A stretch of 64,000 nucleotides of DNA. It comes from Neobacillus notoginsengisoli. GTDB lineage: Bacteria > Bacillota > Bacilli > Bacillales > Cytobacillaceae. Location of the stretch: the NCBI RefSeq assembly GCF_003515685.1, contig NZ_QWEG01000011.1, forward strand, positions 1-64,000, read 5' to 3'. This document shows, in pieces, positions 18,100 through 27,832 of this stretch. Position 1 is the first letter of the stretch. Every line of letters starts with the position of its first letter. Under the pieces are notes generated by a model, which worked only from the letters and a program-made list of their open reading frames with translations, was not told where the DNA came from and ran no database searches. A program made the position numbers and the translations under genes.

Positions 18100-19041
18100 T
18101 TAGCCAGGAAGCCTTGATTCCATATTTTTATATAAGAATTTTTCTATTTGTATTTCAGAATAATATTTTTGCAGTTCATTTATTACATTTAAGTATTGGC
18201 CCATTTCTGATAGCTTTACGACGGTTTGGTCAATCCCGTCAAAATCCGATCCAAATCCGACATGGTTTTCTCCGCCGAGTGAACAAATATGATCAAGGTG
18301 GCTAAGGATGTCACTTATATGCGCATTACCCGAAGTTGTGAGGAAATACGGGACGAAAGTAAGGCCCATGACTGAGTCCCCTCTGATTAAAGACCTTATT
18401 TGGTCATCTTTAAGGTTGCGGGGGTGTGGACATTTTGTATACGAATTTGAATGGGAAGCAACCGGGAAATCGGCCAGTTCCATCACATCCCAAAATCCCC
18501 TTTCGGATAAATGGGAGACATCACACCAAATCTTTTTTTGATTAAGAAGTTTTACTACTTTTCTTCCAAATTGGGTAAGGCCTCGCCCTCTTTTTTCCAT
18601 GACCCCGTCCGCTACCGCGTTTGCCCAGTTCCATGTGAGGCCCACAGACGCAACTCCATAATCAAGCAACTTCACTAGTTTGCTCATATCATCCCCAATT
18701 GCATCACAGCCTTCGAGGGTGAGCATCGCACCGATTTCATCATTCTTTAACCGGTCGATTTCCTTTTTATTCCTCACTTGAACCACGCTTTCAGAACTAC
18801 CGATTACCTTTTCATGGAAAATTCGGGCCATTTGCTCCGCTGCTTTGAATTTTTCCTCTTGTTTGATGTCAGACGGAACATAGATGGCAAAACATTGGAC
18901 TTTTATCCCTGCTTTCCTGATTCCCTCCAGATTTGCCTGAAGGCTTGGTGAGTTTTTGAATAAGATGGATTTGTCCTCGAACATTTTTAATAAAGCATCA
19001 CAATGCGCATCAAATAGTTTCACTTTTGTTAATCCCTCCAC
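18100..19041 (-). CDS. Membrane dipeptidase-like zinc peptidase (family M19)
   Basis: 313-aa amidohydrolase-fold dipeptidase. Metal ligands are visible: DAHCDALL (HxD) at the N terminus, the bridging Glu in LTLEGCDAIG, His in DVSHLSERGFWDV, and ASHSNSY. Substrate-side residues are in GFGSDFDGI. Bacterial M19 enzymes hydrolyse L,D- or L,L-dipeptides and are cytoplasmic; no signal peptide is seen. It follows spoVS with a terminator between, and precedes korA. The physiological substrate is unknown. An alternative start at the internal MKLF-like region is not obvious, so I keep the first ATG; upstream GGAGGG supports it. Confidence 0.88.
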   Translation of the reverse strand: MEGLTKVKLFDAHCDALLKMFEDKSILFKNSPSLQANLEGIRKAGIKVQCFAIYVPSDIKQEEKFKAAEQMARIFHEKVIGSSESVVQVRNKKEIDRLKNDEIGAMLTLEGCDAIGDDMSKLVKLLDYGVASVGLTWNWANAVADGVMEKRGRGLTQFGRKVVKLLNQKKIWCDVSHLSERGFWDVMELADFPVASHSNSYTKCPHPRNLKDDQIRSLIRGDSVMGLTFVPYFLTTSGNAHISDILSHLDHICSLGGENHVGFGSDFDGIDQTVVKLSEMGQYLNVINELQKYYSEIQIEKFLYKNMESRLPG

Positions 19042-19074
19042 ACGTTTTAATTATACAATTCTATTTTTGGCACT

Positions 19075-19102
19075 AAAAAACCTGCTTGAAGATTCAAGCA
19101 GG
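19075..19102 (-). terminator. Terminator of spoVS
   Basis: CCTGCTTGA/TCAAGCAGG stem with a 4-nt loop, followed on the minus strand by TTTTTTAG. It lies about 66 nt beyond the spoVS stop codon. Confidence 0.88.
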
Positions 19103-19167
19103 CTTTTGTCCTGGTGCAGTAAACAAGTTCTCCTCTTTCATAAGCTCATTTCCGGACAGCAAGGTTT

Positions 19168-19428
19168 TTATCTTGGTTCTACAATTAGCTTAATTGCTGT
19201 TCGTTCTTCCCCGTCGATGAGAATATCGGTAAAGGCAGGGATGCAAATCAGATCTACTCCGCTAGGGGCTACAAATCCTCTTGCTATCGCTACTGCTTTT
19301 ACCGCCTGATTCAGTGCACCTGCACCGATTGCCTGGATTTCAGCCCCGCCTCTCTCACGCAGAACCCCGGCAAGCGCACCAGCTACAGAATTAGGATTAG
19401 ATTTTGCTGAAACTTTTAATATTTCCAT
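19168..19428 (-). CDS. spoVS: Stage V sporulation protein S
   Basis: 86-aa Alba-like protein that affects septation and sporulation in Bacillus. The sequence is nearly invariant in the family (EILKVSAKSNPNSVAGALAG, QAIGAGALNQAVKAVAIARG, PAFTDI). GAGGAGGAG lies a few nt before the ATG. Sigma-H control is expected from B. subtilis; I could not find a clear AGGAxxT/GAAT pair. Confidence 0.97.
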   Translation of the reverse strand: MEILKVSAKSNPNSVAGALAGVLRERGGAEIQAIGAGALNQAVKAVAIARGFVAPSGVDLICIPAFTDILIDGEERTAIKLIVEPR

Positions 19429-19603
19429 TCCTAGCTCCTCCTCATATAATCCCGATCCCGCATGAGCAGCTCATGGACAAGTCAGGTATATATCATTCCA
19501 TTCATACTATATTCATGGCATGTTGGACATATTCCGGCTTGGAGCACTTTTCATGTATGCTTTCCTTTTCCAAATCATTTCACGAGTAAAAGCAATAGCA
19601 AAA

Positions 19604-20401
19604 TTAGGAATAAAAAGGATGGTCGCTGTTAATCAAAATCCTCTCGATTTTTCTTGTTTTACCTGTTTTCCTATCCAACTCAACCATTATGGCCGAGAGT
19701 TGCACAGGACCTTCCTTCGGCACTTCAAAACGGACTGGCATGGAGGTGAGGAATCTTTTTATAACCGCGTCCCTCTCAACGCCTAGAATGCCATCATACG
19801 GACCGGTCATTCCCACATCCGTAATAAACCCTGTTCCGCCCGGCAATATCCTATTATCCGATGTTTGGACATGCGTATGGGTGCCAACGACTGCAGATAC
19901 CCGGCCGTCCAAATACCAGCCCATTGCCATTTTTTCACTCGTTGCTTCCGCATGAAAATCAACAAAGATAAAAGGCGTCCTAGCACTTGCTTCTTCAACC
20001 AACTCATCTGCTTTTCGAAATGGACAGTCAATAGCCGGCAAAAAGGTTCTTCCCTGCAGATTAATGACAGCAACTTCAAGTTCATTCAGTTTCAGGTAAA
20101 CCAGGCCTTTACCGGGGGTTCCGGCCGGAAAATTTGCTGGCCTTACCATATTTTTCGCTTGATCGATAAATTCAAGAATATCCCTATTATCCCAAGCATG
20201 ATTTCCCAATGTAACAGCCTGAGCCCCCCATTCAAGAAAGTTCTTGTAAATCTGCCCTGTAATTCCCTTGCCTCCTGCAGCATTTTCACCATTAATGATT
20301 GTCAGATGCGGCCTATATTTTTCCTTTAGCTTCGGCAGATATTCCTTTACCGTATCTCTCCCCGGTGAACCGACTACATCGCCAATAAATAATATATTCA
20401 T
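19604..20401 (-). CDS. ymdB: YmdB metallophosphodiesterase
   Basis: 265-aa calcineurin-like phosphodiesterase with 2',3'-cyclic-nucleotide activity in B. subtilis, where it affects biofilm, motility and nanotube formation. Metal-site motifs: ILFIGDVVGSPGR, IINGENAAGGKG, VTLGNHAWDNRD, DFHAEATSEK and GTHTHVQTSDNRILPGGTG. It follows rny but a strong terminator separates them. The gene order rny-ymdB-spoVS is the B. subtilis one. Confidence 0.96.
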   Translation of the reverse strand: MNILFIGDVVGSPGRDTVKEYLPKLKEKYRPHLTIINGENAAGGKGITGQIYKNFLEWGAQAVTLGNHAWDNRDILEFIDQAKNMVRPANFPAGTPGKGLVYLKLNELEVAVINLQGRTFLPAIDCPFRKADELVEEASARTPFIFVDFHAEATSEKMAMGWYLDGRVSAVVGTHTHVQTSDNRILPGGTGFITDVGMTGPYDGILGVERDAVIKRFLTSMPVRFEVPKEGPVQLSAIMVELDRKTGKTRKIERILINSDHPFYS

Positions 20402-20485
20402 GTATTAAACCTTCCAGTTCTACATATTTTTTTATCATTGTATCACATCGTTCATTCCTTTAACCCCAACTGCCCTCAATGAGAA

Positions 20486-20512
20486 CAAAAAGACAGCGGC
20501 TTCGCCGCTGTC
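20486..20512 (-). terminator. Terminator of rny
   Basis: GACAGCGGC/GCCGCTGTC 9-bp stem with a 3-nt loop, followed on the minus strand by TTTTTG. It starts about 9 nt after the rny stop codon. Confidence 0.9.
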
Positions 20513-20520
20513 CATTGTTT

Positions 20521-22083
20521 TTACTTCGCATATTCGACTGCCCGGGTTTCACGGATGACTGTGACTTTAATATGACCCGGATAATCAAGTTCTTCTTCAA
20601 TCCTCTTCCGGATATCCCTTGCCAGTCTATGAGCCGCGAGGTCATCAATTGCTTCAGGCTTAACCATAATCCTGACTTCACGCCCTGCCTGGATGGCAAA
20701 AGATTTCTCAACACCTTCATAGGATTCGGAAATTTCTTCAAGCTTTTCAAGCCTGCGGATGTAGTTTTCCAGCGTTTCGCTTCTTGCCCCTGGACGTGCG
20801 GCTGACAATGCATCAGCAGCAGCAACAAGGACTGCGATAATCGAAGTTGGCTCCACATCACCATGGTGGGAAGCAATGCTGTTAATAACCACAGGATGTT
20901 CCTTGTACTTAGTTGCAAGCTCCACGCCGATTTCAACATGGCTTCCTTCCACTTCATGGTCGATTGCCTTGCCGATATCATGGAGAAGACCCGCCCGGCG
21001 GGCAAGAGTTTCGTCCAAGCCAAGCTCGGCAGCCAACAGCCCAGAAAGCTGGGCTACTTCCGTGGAGTGCTTCAAGACATTTTGTCCGTAGCTTGTACGG
21101 AACTTCAGGCGGCCCAAAATTTTAATCAAGTCTGGATGTAATCCATGAACTCCGACTTCAAAGGTCGTCTGTTCCCCAATTTCGCGGATATGCTCATCCA
21201 CTTCACGGCGCGCCTTATCAACCATTTCTTCAATCCGAGCCGGGTGGATGCGGCCATCTTGCACCAGCTTGTCCAGTGCCAGGCGGGCTGTTTCACGGCG
21301 GATCGGGTCGAAACCAGATAAAATTACGGCTTCAGGGGTATCGTCGATAATTAAGTCGATACCTGTCAAAGTTTCAAGAGTCCTAATATTCCGGCCTTCA
21401 CGGCCAATTATGCGGCCCTTCATTTCATCATTCGGAAGGTTGACAACTGAAACTGTTGTTTCTGCCACATGGTCGGCAGCGCAACGCTGGATTGCGAGCG
21501 ACAGGATATCCTTCGCCTTCTTGTCCGCTTCTTCTTTCGCGCGGTTCTCAGTTTCCTTGATCATCATGGCCATGTCATGGGCAAGTTCTTTTTCCGTCTG
21601 ATCCAAAATAATTGATTTAGCTTCTTCCCTTGTCAAACCGGAGATTCTCTCAAGCTCGGTCTGCTGGGCCCGTACCAACTCGTCCACTTTGCTTTCCATC
21701 TGTTCAATATGCTGTTGTCTTTGGTTAAGAGAATCATCCTTTTTCTCTAAAAGGTTTTCCCGCTTGTTTAGCGTTTCATCCTTCCGATCCAAGTTTTCTT
21801 CTCTTTGCAGCAAACGGTTTTCTTGTTTTTGCAGTTCATTTCTTCGTTCCCGAACCTCACGTTCCGCTTCTGTACGAAGCTTGTGAATTTCATCCTTCGC
21901 TTCAAGCAGGGCTTCCTTTTTTGATGCTTCCGCATCGCGTTTTGCATCATCAAGGATTTGAGCTGCCTCGCTCTTTGCGCCAGCTACTTGTTTCTCAGCA
22001 AAGGACTTACGAATAAAATAGCCAACAACCGCACCGACGAATAGGCCAAGCAATGTGGAGATGATGATAGTAATAGGGTCCAT
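20521..22083 (-). CDS. rny: Ribonuclease Y
   Basis: Membrane-anchored endoribonuclease that initiates much of the mRNA decay in Bacillus. The 520 aa comprise an N-terminal membrane segment (residues about 3-24), a long charged coiled coil (about 28-200), a KH domain ([15 protein letters not shown]) and an HD domain (HSTEV... [12 protein letters not shown]). The ATG has AGGAGGTG upstream. The promoter region carries two evenly spaced dyads. Its specificity factor RicA is encoded elsewhere in the window, as are PNPase and RNase J2. Confidence 0.98.
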   Translation of the reverse strand: MDPITIIISTLLGLFVGAVVGYFIRKSFAEKQVAGAKSEAAQILDDAKRDAEASKKEALLEAKDEIHKLRTEAEREVRERRNELQKQENRLLQREENLDRKDETLNKRENLLEKKDDSLNQRQQHIEQMESKVDELVRAQQTELERISGLTREEAKSIILDQTEKELAHDMAMMIKETENRAKEEADKKAKDILSLAIQRCAADHVAETTVSVVNLPNDEMKGRIIGREGRNIRTLETLTGIDLIIDDTPEAVILSGFDPIRRETARLALDKLVQDGRIHPARIEEMVDKARREVDEHIREIGEQTTFEVGVHGLHPDLIKILGRLKFRTSYGQNVLKHSTEVAQLSGLLAAELGLDETLARRAGLLHDIGKAIDHEVEGSHVEIGVELATKYKEHPVVINSIASHHGDVEPTSIIAVLVAAADALSAARPGARSETLENYIRRLEKLEEISESYEGVEKSFAIQAGREVRIMVKPEAIDDLAAHRLARDIRKRIEEELDYPGHIKVTVIRETRAVEYAK

Positions 22084-22205
22084 CGTTACACCTCCTCTTG
22101 CTATGAACTTGTGTTACATTTTCAAGTGTCGGCATGTACATTGTGTTTCAACATACAGCAAGCACCAAGGCTTTTAACATGTAAAATTACCAAAAATGTA
22201 AAATA

Positions 22206-22244
22206 TACAATGTTAATTGTAAAGCTGACAATATTCATTGTCAA
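22206..22244 (-). promoter_or_regulatory. Sigma-A promoter of rny overlapped by two operator-like dyads
   Basis: On the minus strand a perfect TTGACA (22239-22244) and TACAAT (22216-22221) lie 17 bp apart. Dyad 1, TGACAATGAATATTGTCA (22226-22243), covers the -35. Dyad 2, TACAATTAACATTGTA (22206-22221), covers the -10. Both have the form ACAAT-N4-ATTGT, and their centres are 21 bp apart. The leader to the ATG is about 125 nt. The rest of 22084-22360 shows no gene. Confidence 0.7.
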
Positions 22245-22352
22245 GGGTTACTCAAGCGTGGACCTCTATTGGCAGGCATTTTCAAGGAGTTGTTGCCTTC
22301 CGTTCCAATCAACTCTATAAAAATGAACAATCCCATTTAACCCAGCCTAATT

Positions 22353-22384
22353 TTAAAAAAAGCAAAGCCGAAACGGCTTTGCTT
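22353..22384 (-). terminator. Terminator of recA
   Basis: AAGCAAAGCCG/CGGCTTTGCTT 11-bp stem with a 3-nt loop, followed on the minus strand by a T run. Confidence 0.92.
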
Positions 22385-22395
22385 CTGTGATAGGA

Positions 22396-23439
22396 TTAAT
22401 CGATCAATTCAAACTGTTCCGAATCGTCCTCTTCTTCTTGTACAACTTTCACACCGTCGAGTCCATAATGGTCACGGATTTTCTGCCTGACCTGATCACG
22501 GATTTCAGGATTTTCCCTCAGGAATGTCTTGGCATTTTCCCTTCCCTGGCCAATCCGCTCTTCATTGTATGAATACCAGGAGCCGCTTTTTTGGACAATA
22601 TCGAGATCTGAACCTATGTCTACAATTTCGCCCTCACGCGAGATGCCTTCACCATACATGATGTCGACTTCTGCTGTACGGAATGGCGGAGCGACCTTGT
22701 TTTTTACAACTTTAATCTTTGTTTTGTTCCCAATCATTTCAGTGCCCTGCTTTATTGCTTCGGCGCGGCGCACTTCCAGACGGACAGTGGAATAGAACTT
22801 TAGTGCGCGGCCTCCAGGTGTTGTTTCTGGATTGCCGAACATGACTCCAACTTTTTCACGAATCTGGTTAATGAAAATAGCAATGGTTTTAGACTTGTTG
22901 ATTGCACCAGAAAGCTTCCTTAGTGCCTGGGACATTAGGCGGGCCTGCAACCCGACGTGGGCGTCACCCATCTCGCCTTCAATTTCAGCTTTAGGTACTA
23001 GTGCCGCTACAGAGTCTACTACAACGATATCAACTGCCCCGCTGCGTACAAGGGCTTCCGCGATTTCAAGTGCCTGCTCGCCTGTATCAGGCTGGGAAAG
23101 CAGCAATTCATCGATATTGACGCCAAGCTTTTGCGCGTATGCAGGGTCGAGGGCGTGCTCAGCATCAATAAATGCTGCCGTTCCTCCATTTGCCTGGACT
23201 TCCGCAATTGCATGGAGTGCAACTGTTGTTTTACCAGAGCTTTCAGGGCCATAAATTTCAATAATACGCCCACGTGGATATCCGCCTACTCCAAGTGCGA
23301 TATCCAAAGTAAGGGATCCGCTTGAAATAATGGAAATCTGTGTGTCTGTCTTTTCTCCAAGTTTCATGATGGAACCTTTACCAAATTGTTTTTCTATTTG
23401 CTTAAGAGCCATTTCTAAGGCAGCTTGACGATCACTCAC
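22396..23439 (-). CDS. recA: Recombinase RecA
   Basis: 347-aa strand-exchange ATPase and LexA coprotease. Walker A is GPESSGKTT, Walker [10 protein letters not shown], followed by the DNA-binding loop regions ([22 protein letters not shown]) and the usual acidic C terminus ([13 protein letters not shown]). It starts at GTG, with GAGGAGG 7 nt upstream. It follows cinA, but here a terminator at the cinA stop and a separate LexA-linked promoter allow independent SOS induction. Confidence 0.99.
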   Translation of the reverse strand: MSDRQAALEMALKQIEKQFGKGSIMKLGEKTDTQISIISSGSLTLDIALGVGGYPRGRIIEIYGPESSGKTTVALHAIAEVQANGGTAAFIDAEHALDPAYAQKLGVNIDELLLSQPDTGEQALEIAEALVRSGAVDIVVVDSVAALVPKAEIEGEMGDAHVGLQARLMSQALRKLSGAINKSKTIAIFINQIREKVGVMFGNPETTPGGRALKFYSTVRLEVRRAEAIKQGTEMIGNKTKIKVVKNKVAPPFRTAEVDIMYGEGISREGEIVDIGSDLDIVQKSGSWYSYNEERIGQGRENAKTFLRENPEIRDQVRQKIRDHYGLDGVKVVQEEEDDSEQFELID

Positions 23440-23514
23440 TATGTTTCCTCCTCAAATTCATATATAAAAAGCATTAAGCGATTGACTAAAATCTAGCAAA
23501 TTACTTCTATAAAT

Positions 23515-23543
23515 AATATACTATTTTTCAACGCTCATGTCCA
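23515..23543 (-). promoter_or_regulatory. Sigma-A promoter of recA
   Basis: On the minus strand TGGACA (23538-23543) and TATATT (23515-23520) are 17 bp apart, about 75 bp before the GTG start. Confidence 0.65.
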
Positions 23544-23552
23544 GCAAAAACA

Positions 23553-23566
23553 CGAACATTTATTCG
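23553..23566. promoter_or_regulatory. LexA (SOS) box of recA
   Basis: CGAACATTTATTCG differs from the Bacillus consensus CGAAC-N4-GTTCG at one position. It lies 10 bp upstream of the proposed recA -35 box, a common location for DinR/LexA sites. Confidence 0.75.
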
Positions 23567-23700
23567 ATTGTTTTCACTCGAACACAGCCGCCAAACTTAT
23601 AAAATCCCCTTTTGAATTGCTCTTTTTGTGCATTTCTCCCCAGTCAAAAACCGATTTCTTGCTTGTTTCTGACTATTGCCAGACTGTTCTTGAATAAGAA

Positions 23701-23728
23701 AAGAAAGGAAGCCCTCAATCAGGCTTCC
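23701..23728 (-). terminator. Terminator overlapping the cinA stop codon
   Basis: GGAAGCC/GGCTTCC stem followed on the minus strand by TTTCTT. The 5' arm includes the last cinA codons, so ribosomes finishing cinA could affect it. Confidence 0.65.
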
Positions 23729-24969
23729 TGAATTTCCTTTAATTTTTTGAGCAGGAAATAACAGCCGTACTTGACTGTCCTAATTCGATTCGCTGCCCTG
23801 GTTCCGCCCAGATTCAGTTTCTCCACAGCGGCCGGCTTTCCATTTACGCTTATGCCTATATAGACGGTGCCCACCGGTTTGCCTTCCAGCTCATCCGGAC
23901 CCGCCACACCCGTAAAACTGATCCCAATGTCCGCATTCATTAACGAAGCAACATTCTCGGCAAGCTCAGCCGCGCACTTTCGGCTAACGACTCCATCATG
24001 CTCAATTGTTTCCTTCCTAACATGCAGGACATTCGCTTTTACTTCATTCGTGTAGCAGATAACCCCGCCTTTTAGGCTGCCGCCGGCACCGGGTATGCTT
24101 GTAAACTGTTCCTGGAACATTCCTCCGGTCAGACTTTCCGCACATGAAATAGTTAGCTTATTTTCTTTCAGAAGCTTGGCCAATTCGTCCATTAACGATA
24201 TTTCATCATATCCGTAAAAATATTGTCCGACACGGCTAAGGATTTTTTCTTCCATTTCGTCAATCAATTCAATTGCACTGCTGATGACAGAATGCTTAGC
24301 AGTCAGCCTTAACGTTACCTCACCTTCGGCAGCGAGTGGTGCGATTGTCGGGTTGCTCTGGTTGTCTATTAAATCTTCAATTTCATTCTCGAGCAGCGCC
24401 TCCCCTATTCCAAAAAAGCGGAGGACCCTCGAAACAATTTGTTCCTGACTCGATAAACGGCCAACAAGCGCTGCTGTACCATAAGTGAGGAACATCGGCT
24501 CCAATTCGCTTGGGGGGCCTGGAAGCAGCATATATAGCTTATCTTCCTTTGTAACGACCATTCCTGGCGCCATTCCATGGTTATTCGGGAGAACCTGGGC
24601 TCCTTGTAAAATAAGGGCTTGTTTACGGTTGTTTTCGGTCATTTCCCTTTTCGTCCTCTTGAAGAAAAGCTCAATCTGTTCCATGGCATTTTCATCTGAC
24701 TCAAGCGGCAGTCCGAGATGGGAAGCGACGGTCTCTTTTGTCAGATCATCTTTTGTCGGCCCAAGGCCACCCGTGATGATAATAAAATCCGAACGGCTTT
24801 CGGCAATTTCCAGTGCATGTTTAAACCGGGTCGCGTTATCACCGACAACTGTATGATAATAAACATTGATACCAATCAAGGCTAGCTGTCCGGAAAGGAA
24901 GCGGGCATTGGTATTGGTAATTTGGCCGAGCAGCAATTCAGAACCTACTGCAATAATTTCAGCATTCAC
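23719..24969 (-). CDS. cinA: CinA, competence/damage-inducible protein (NMN deamidase / ADP-ribose pyrophosphatase family)
   Basis: 416 aa, the length of B. subtilis CinA. The N-terminal MoCF-like domain ([44 protein letters not shown]) corresponds to the COG1058 pyrophosphatase. The C-terminal domain ([28 protein letters not shown]) is the PncC-type NMN deamidase. Role in pyridine-nucleotide recycling is known from family members; in B. subtilis it is part of the competence regulon with recA. It lies 30 bp after pgsA. Confidence 0.97.
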   Translation of the reverse strand: MNAEIIAVGSELLLGQITNTNARFLSGQLALIGINVYYHTVVGDNATRFKHALEIAESRSDFIIITGGLGPTKDDLTKETVASHLGLPLESDENAMEQIELFFKRTKREMTENNRKQALILQGAQVLPNNHGMAPGMVVTKEDKLYMLLPGPPSELEPMFLTYGTAALVGRLSSQEQIVSRVLRFFGIGEALLENEIEDLIDNQSNPTIAPLAAEGEVTLRLTAKHSVISSAIELIDEMEEKILSRVGQYFYGYDEISLMDELAKLLKENKLTISCAESLTGGMFQEQFTSIPGAGGSLKGGVICYTNEVKANVLHVRKETIEHDGVVSRKCAAELAENVASLMNADIGISFTGVAGPDELEGKPVGTVYIGISVNGKPAAVEKLNLGGTRAANRIRTVKYGCYFLLKKLKEIQEA

Positions 24970-24998
24970 AAAATCATCACCTTCACGTTTGCATTGTT

Positions 24999-25577
24999 CT
25001 ATTTTGAGTTTTTAAACACATGCATGTTTTTCGCAAAATAATCCCAGCCTGACCAAACAGTAAAAAACATCGCAACCCACAGGGCGATCTGGGCGAATGG
25101 AATGGAGACCATTTCAAAAATAATGTTGTGAAGCAACAGCGCCGATATCGCTATAATCTGTGCCCACGTTTTAATTTTGCCAAGCATATTGGCCGCGACC
25201 ACTTCTCCCCCTTCAACTAGGAGGAGCCTTAGCCCGGTAACAGCAAACTCCCGGCTAATGATAACGATGACAATCCAAGACGCGGCAAACTGCAGTTCGA
25301 CGAGTACAATGAGTGCTGCTGATACAAGCAGTTTATCTGCTAACGGATCAAGGAATTTCCCCATATTTGTCACAAGATTGTATTTTCTCGCATAATAACC
25401 GTCAACCCAATCGGTTGAAGCCGCTATTATAAACAATAGTGCACCGACAAAATGGGTTACGGGCATTTTTGCTCCAAGCAGGCTGATTTCCCCCCAGTCA
25501 ATCGGGAAAAGCATAATAATTAAAAACAAAGGAATCATGAGTATTCTTGAGATGGTAATTTTATTAGGTATATTCAT
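24999..25577 (-). CDS. pgsA: Phosphatidylglycerophosphate synthase PgsA
   Basis: Integral membrane enzyme that makes phosphatidylglycerophosphate from CDP-diacylglycerol and glycerol-3-phosphate. The CDP-alcohol phosphotransferase signature begins at DWVDGYYAR and ends [10 protein letters not shown] (DGx2ARx8Gx3Dx3D). Four or five hydrophobic segments follow the family pattern. I chose ATG 25577 ([11 protein letters not shown]), with TGGAGGAAAG upstream, giving 192 aa like B. subtilis (193). The frame is open for 17 more codons upstream without a ribosome site. Confidence 0.97.
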   Translation of the reverse strand: MNIPNKITISRILMIPLFLIIMLFPIDWGEISLLGAKMPVTHFVGALLFIIAASTDWVDGYYARKYNLVTNMGKFLDPLADKLLVSAALIVLVELQFAASWIVIVIISREFAVTGLRLLLVEGGEVVAANMLGKIKTWAQIIAISALLLHNIIFEMVSIPFAQIALWVAMFFTVWSGWDYFAKNMHVFKNSK

Positions 25578-25636
25578 TTTTCTTTCCTCCAGATGGTTTA
25601 AGCTAGGGCGAGAAAAAATAGCCATCAACAGGATGA

Positions 25637-26533
25637 CTATTCATTCCCCTTAATATAGCGGATTGTTATATCCTGGCGGACTCTCTCAGTTGCCGGGACT
25701 GCATAATCCAACTTTTGCCCATTTACATATATTTCGGTATCGACCGTCCTGCCCACGATGATGACAGCTTCCGCCTCATTTGAAAAATCAACTGTTTCAC
25801 TGTCCTTTTTGCCAACAGCCAGCATTCCCTGGAAGAAAGACTTTCCTTTGCCATTCTTAATACTTACCCAGGTTTCTCCTGTGGAAACGACCTTTACTTC
25901 GAATTTTTCCGCGTTTTTCAAATCATACGTAGAATTTCGTCCTGAAGATTCCGCAACAATAAGTTCCTGCGCTGGTGTTTCAGGTTCTGCAGGTTCTTCC
26001 TCTTTCTTGTTTTCATCTCCATCAGTGCCGCTGTTGTTTCCGTTATCCTTTTCATCATCCTTCTGTTCTTCGCCAGGAGGTTTAACAATTGTCGTCGGCG
26101 GCTTATCCTGATTTTTATTAGAAGCGGCGTTATTGCCTGTGAAATGTTGGACGAGAAAATAGATGAATGCTGCAATCCCAATGACAAATACCCAGGTTAA
26201 TACTTTTGGAAGAACACCCAAAATCTTTGAACTTCCTTCAGGCAGTCCTTTTCTGGATTTTACCCTTGATAGTTGTTCGGGCAGGTCCTGTTGATAGGCT
26301 GAAGGTATTTCAGCTTTATATGTATCAAAGATTTCATCCGGATCCACCCCCACTGCTTCACTATATTGTTTAATAAAGGCGCGGACATAAAAATCCCCCG
26401 GCATCGTTGAATAATTTCCTTCTTCAATTCCGGATAAATACCGTTTTTGTATTTTCGTAACAGCCTGGAGATCATCAAGGCTCAGTCCTTTTTCGAGCCT
26501 CGCTTCTTTCAACCGGTTACCTAGTTCAGTCAA
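25637..26533 (-). CDS. rodZ: RodZ-like cytoskeletal/morphogenesis protein (YmfM)
   Basis: Links the MreB cytoskeleton to the elongation machinery. An N-terminal HTH (about residues 1-70, LGNRLKEARLEKGLSLDDL) is followed by a basic stretch and one membrane segment (GVLPKVLTWVFVIGIAAFIY, about residues 105-127). An outside linker rich in E, D, K, P and N and a C-terminal DUF4115-type beta domain follow. I favour TTG 26533, with GGAAGG 8 nt upstream; a GTG three codons earlier overlaps that ribosome site. It lies between ymfK and pgsA as in B. subtilis. MreBH, a possible partner, is encoded about 22 kb away. Confidence 0.92.
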   Translation of the reverse strand: MTELGNRLKEARLEKGLSLDDLQAVTKIQKRYLSGIEEGNYSTMPGDFYVRAFIKQYSEAVGVDPDEIFDTYKAEIPSAYQQDLPEQLSRVKSRKGLPEGSSKILGVLPKVLTWVFVIGIAAFIYFLVQHFTGNNAASNKNQDKPPTTIVKPPGEEQKDDEKDNGNNSGTDGDENKKEEEPAEPETPAQELIVAESSGRNSTYDLKNAEKFEVKVVSTGETWVSIKNGKGKSFFQGMLAVGKKDSETVDFSNEAEAVIIVGRTVDTEIYVNGQKLDYAVPATERVRQDITIRYIKGNE

Positions 26534-26554
26534 TTCAAACACCTTCCAACTTTT

Positions 26555-27349
26555 TTAAAAATCGAATTCTCCAAATTCCGATGCAGAAAACAGTTCGTTG
26601 CCTTGTTCAACTACATCATATGTTATCGTCTCATCCGCATGATTGCGGAGTTCAATAATATAGTCGAAATCGTCCATCGTATACTCGGAGTTCCTCACAA
26701 AAATATCCGGATGCTCAATCACTTTTACAGCAGGGAGCCGCATGATTTCCCTTACAAGTTGCCAGTGTTTTTCATTGGCTCTCTTTGTTGAAACAATTCC
26801 GTCTATGATAAAGATATTATCCGAGTTGTACTCATCCTGGATCAACTGGCTTCTTATCGTTTGTTTCAGGAGGGTCGAGGAAACAAATAGCCACTTTTTA
26901 TTTGCGCAAACACTGGCGGCAACGATTGATTCTGTTTTGCCAACTCTCGGCATTCCTCTGATCCCAATCAGTTTATGACCTTCCTGTTTATACAATTCAG
27001 CCATAAAATCAACTAGTACCCCGAGCTCGCTGCGGACAAACCGGAATGTCTTTTTGTCGTCAGCATCCCGCTGGATATAGCGCCCGTGCCGGACTGCAAG
27101 CCTGTCCCGAAGCTTCGGCTCACGGATTTTTATTAATCTTATTGTATCCATTGTATGTAAAATCGACTCAAGACGTTGAATCTGATCATCATTTTCGGCG
27201 AGGATTAACAAGCCCCTCCTACCTTGGTCCACTCCATTAATCGTCACAATATTGATGGAGAGCATTCCCAATAGTGAAGAAATATCACCCAGCAGGCCGG
27301 GACGGTTTTTACGGATTTCGTATTCAACGTACCACTCTTTTTTAGCCAT
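26555..27349 (-). CDS. ymfK: YmfK-family protein (ACT-like domain plus P-loop)
   Basis: 264 aa, DUF3388 family, function unknown. The N terminus (about 1-75: EWYVEYEIRKNRPGLLGDI, VTINGVDQGRRGLLI) looks like an ACT regulatory domain. A P-loop GMPRVGKTES follows near residue 135, and a Walker-B-like NIFIIDGIV further on. ATG 27349 has AGGAGG 5 nt upstream; the frame is open 13 codons further without a ribosome site. It lies 21 bp upstream of rodZ and is likely co-transcribed with it and pgsA. Confidence 0.88.
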   Translation of the reverse strand: MAKKEWYVEYEIRKNRPGLLGDISSLLGMLSINIVTINGVDQGRRGLLILAENDDQIQRLESILHTMDTIRLIKIREPKLRDRLAVRHGRYIQRDADDKKTFRFVRSELGVLVDFMAELYKQEGHKLIGIRGMPRVGKTESIVAASVCANKKWLFVSSTLLKQTIRSQLIQDEYNSDNIFIIDGIVSTKRANEKHWQLVREIMRLPAVKVIEHPDIFVRNSEYTMDDFDYIIELRNHADETITYDVVEQGNELFSASEFGEFDF

Positions 27350-27473
27350 GTGAACCTCCTGGGTTACCTTTATGACAAATTTCATCATATTTGTCTAAAC
27401 CTATATTATATGATTTTGTTAGAAGATGAAAGGAAAAAACAAATACAATTGCATACAAGGTCAGCCAGAGCCA

Positions 27474-27500
27474 AAAAGAAAAAGAGAGGAGGTCCTCTCT
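27474..27500 (-). terminator. Terminator of ymfJ
   Basis: AGAGAGGA/TCCTCTCT stem with a 2-nt loop on the plus strand (in practice a slightly larger loop), followed on the minus strand by TTTTTCTTTTT. It abuts the ymfJ stop codon. Confidence 0.85.
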
Positions 27501-27758
27501 TTAGCGGGTTCCGTTATTCTGGACTAGTTTGACCATCATGTTGGCAATCGCCTGCTGTTCATCTTTGTCAGCTACTGACCATAAATCTGCAAGAATTCTT
27601 TCCTGCTCGTTTTTCGGCTCTACCTGGTTTGCAAGATAGTCCCCAATCTGGTACGCAAGGTCTGAAACAACATTTTTGCTGACTCCCTCATCCTGTGCCT
27701 GGTGCAGCCTGTCTGCGAGAAAGTCTTCCCACTGTTTCCAGTTATCAAGAATAGACAT
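27501..27758 (-). CDS. ymfJ: YmfJ, DUF3243 small protein
   Basis: 85-aa conserved acidic Bacillus protein (DUF3243), predicted helical (DNWKQWEDFLADRLHQAQDEG, LADLWSVADKDEQQAIANMM). No catalytic motif, no membrane segment. AGGGT precedes the ATG. Synteny ymfI-ymfJ-ymfK matches B. subtilis. Function unknown. Confidence 0.9.
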   Translation of the reverse strand: MSILDNWKQWEDFLADRLHQAQDEGVSKNVVSDLAYQIGDYLANQVEPKNEQERILADLWSVADKDEQQAIANMMVKLVQNNGTR

Positions 27759-27832
27759 CTTTTACCCTCCTTAAATGTAGTACAACCTTAGTTTTCCGGA
27801 GGGTAGCAGGAAATATACGCGAATTTCTATAT

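Noticed and set aside
18100-18135. Frameshift at the C terminus of the M19 dipeptidase
   Set aside because: The last residues (KNMESRLPG) look short compared with some homologues, but similar endings (NFERxxP-type) exist in the family and all metal ligands are upstream, so I see no good case for a broken gene.
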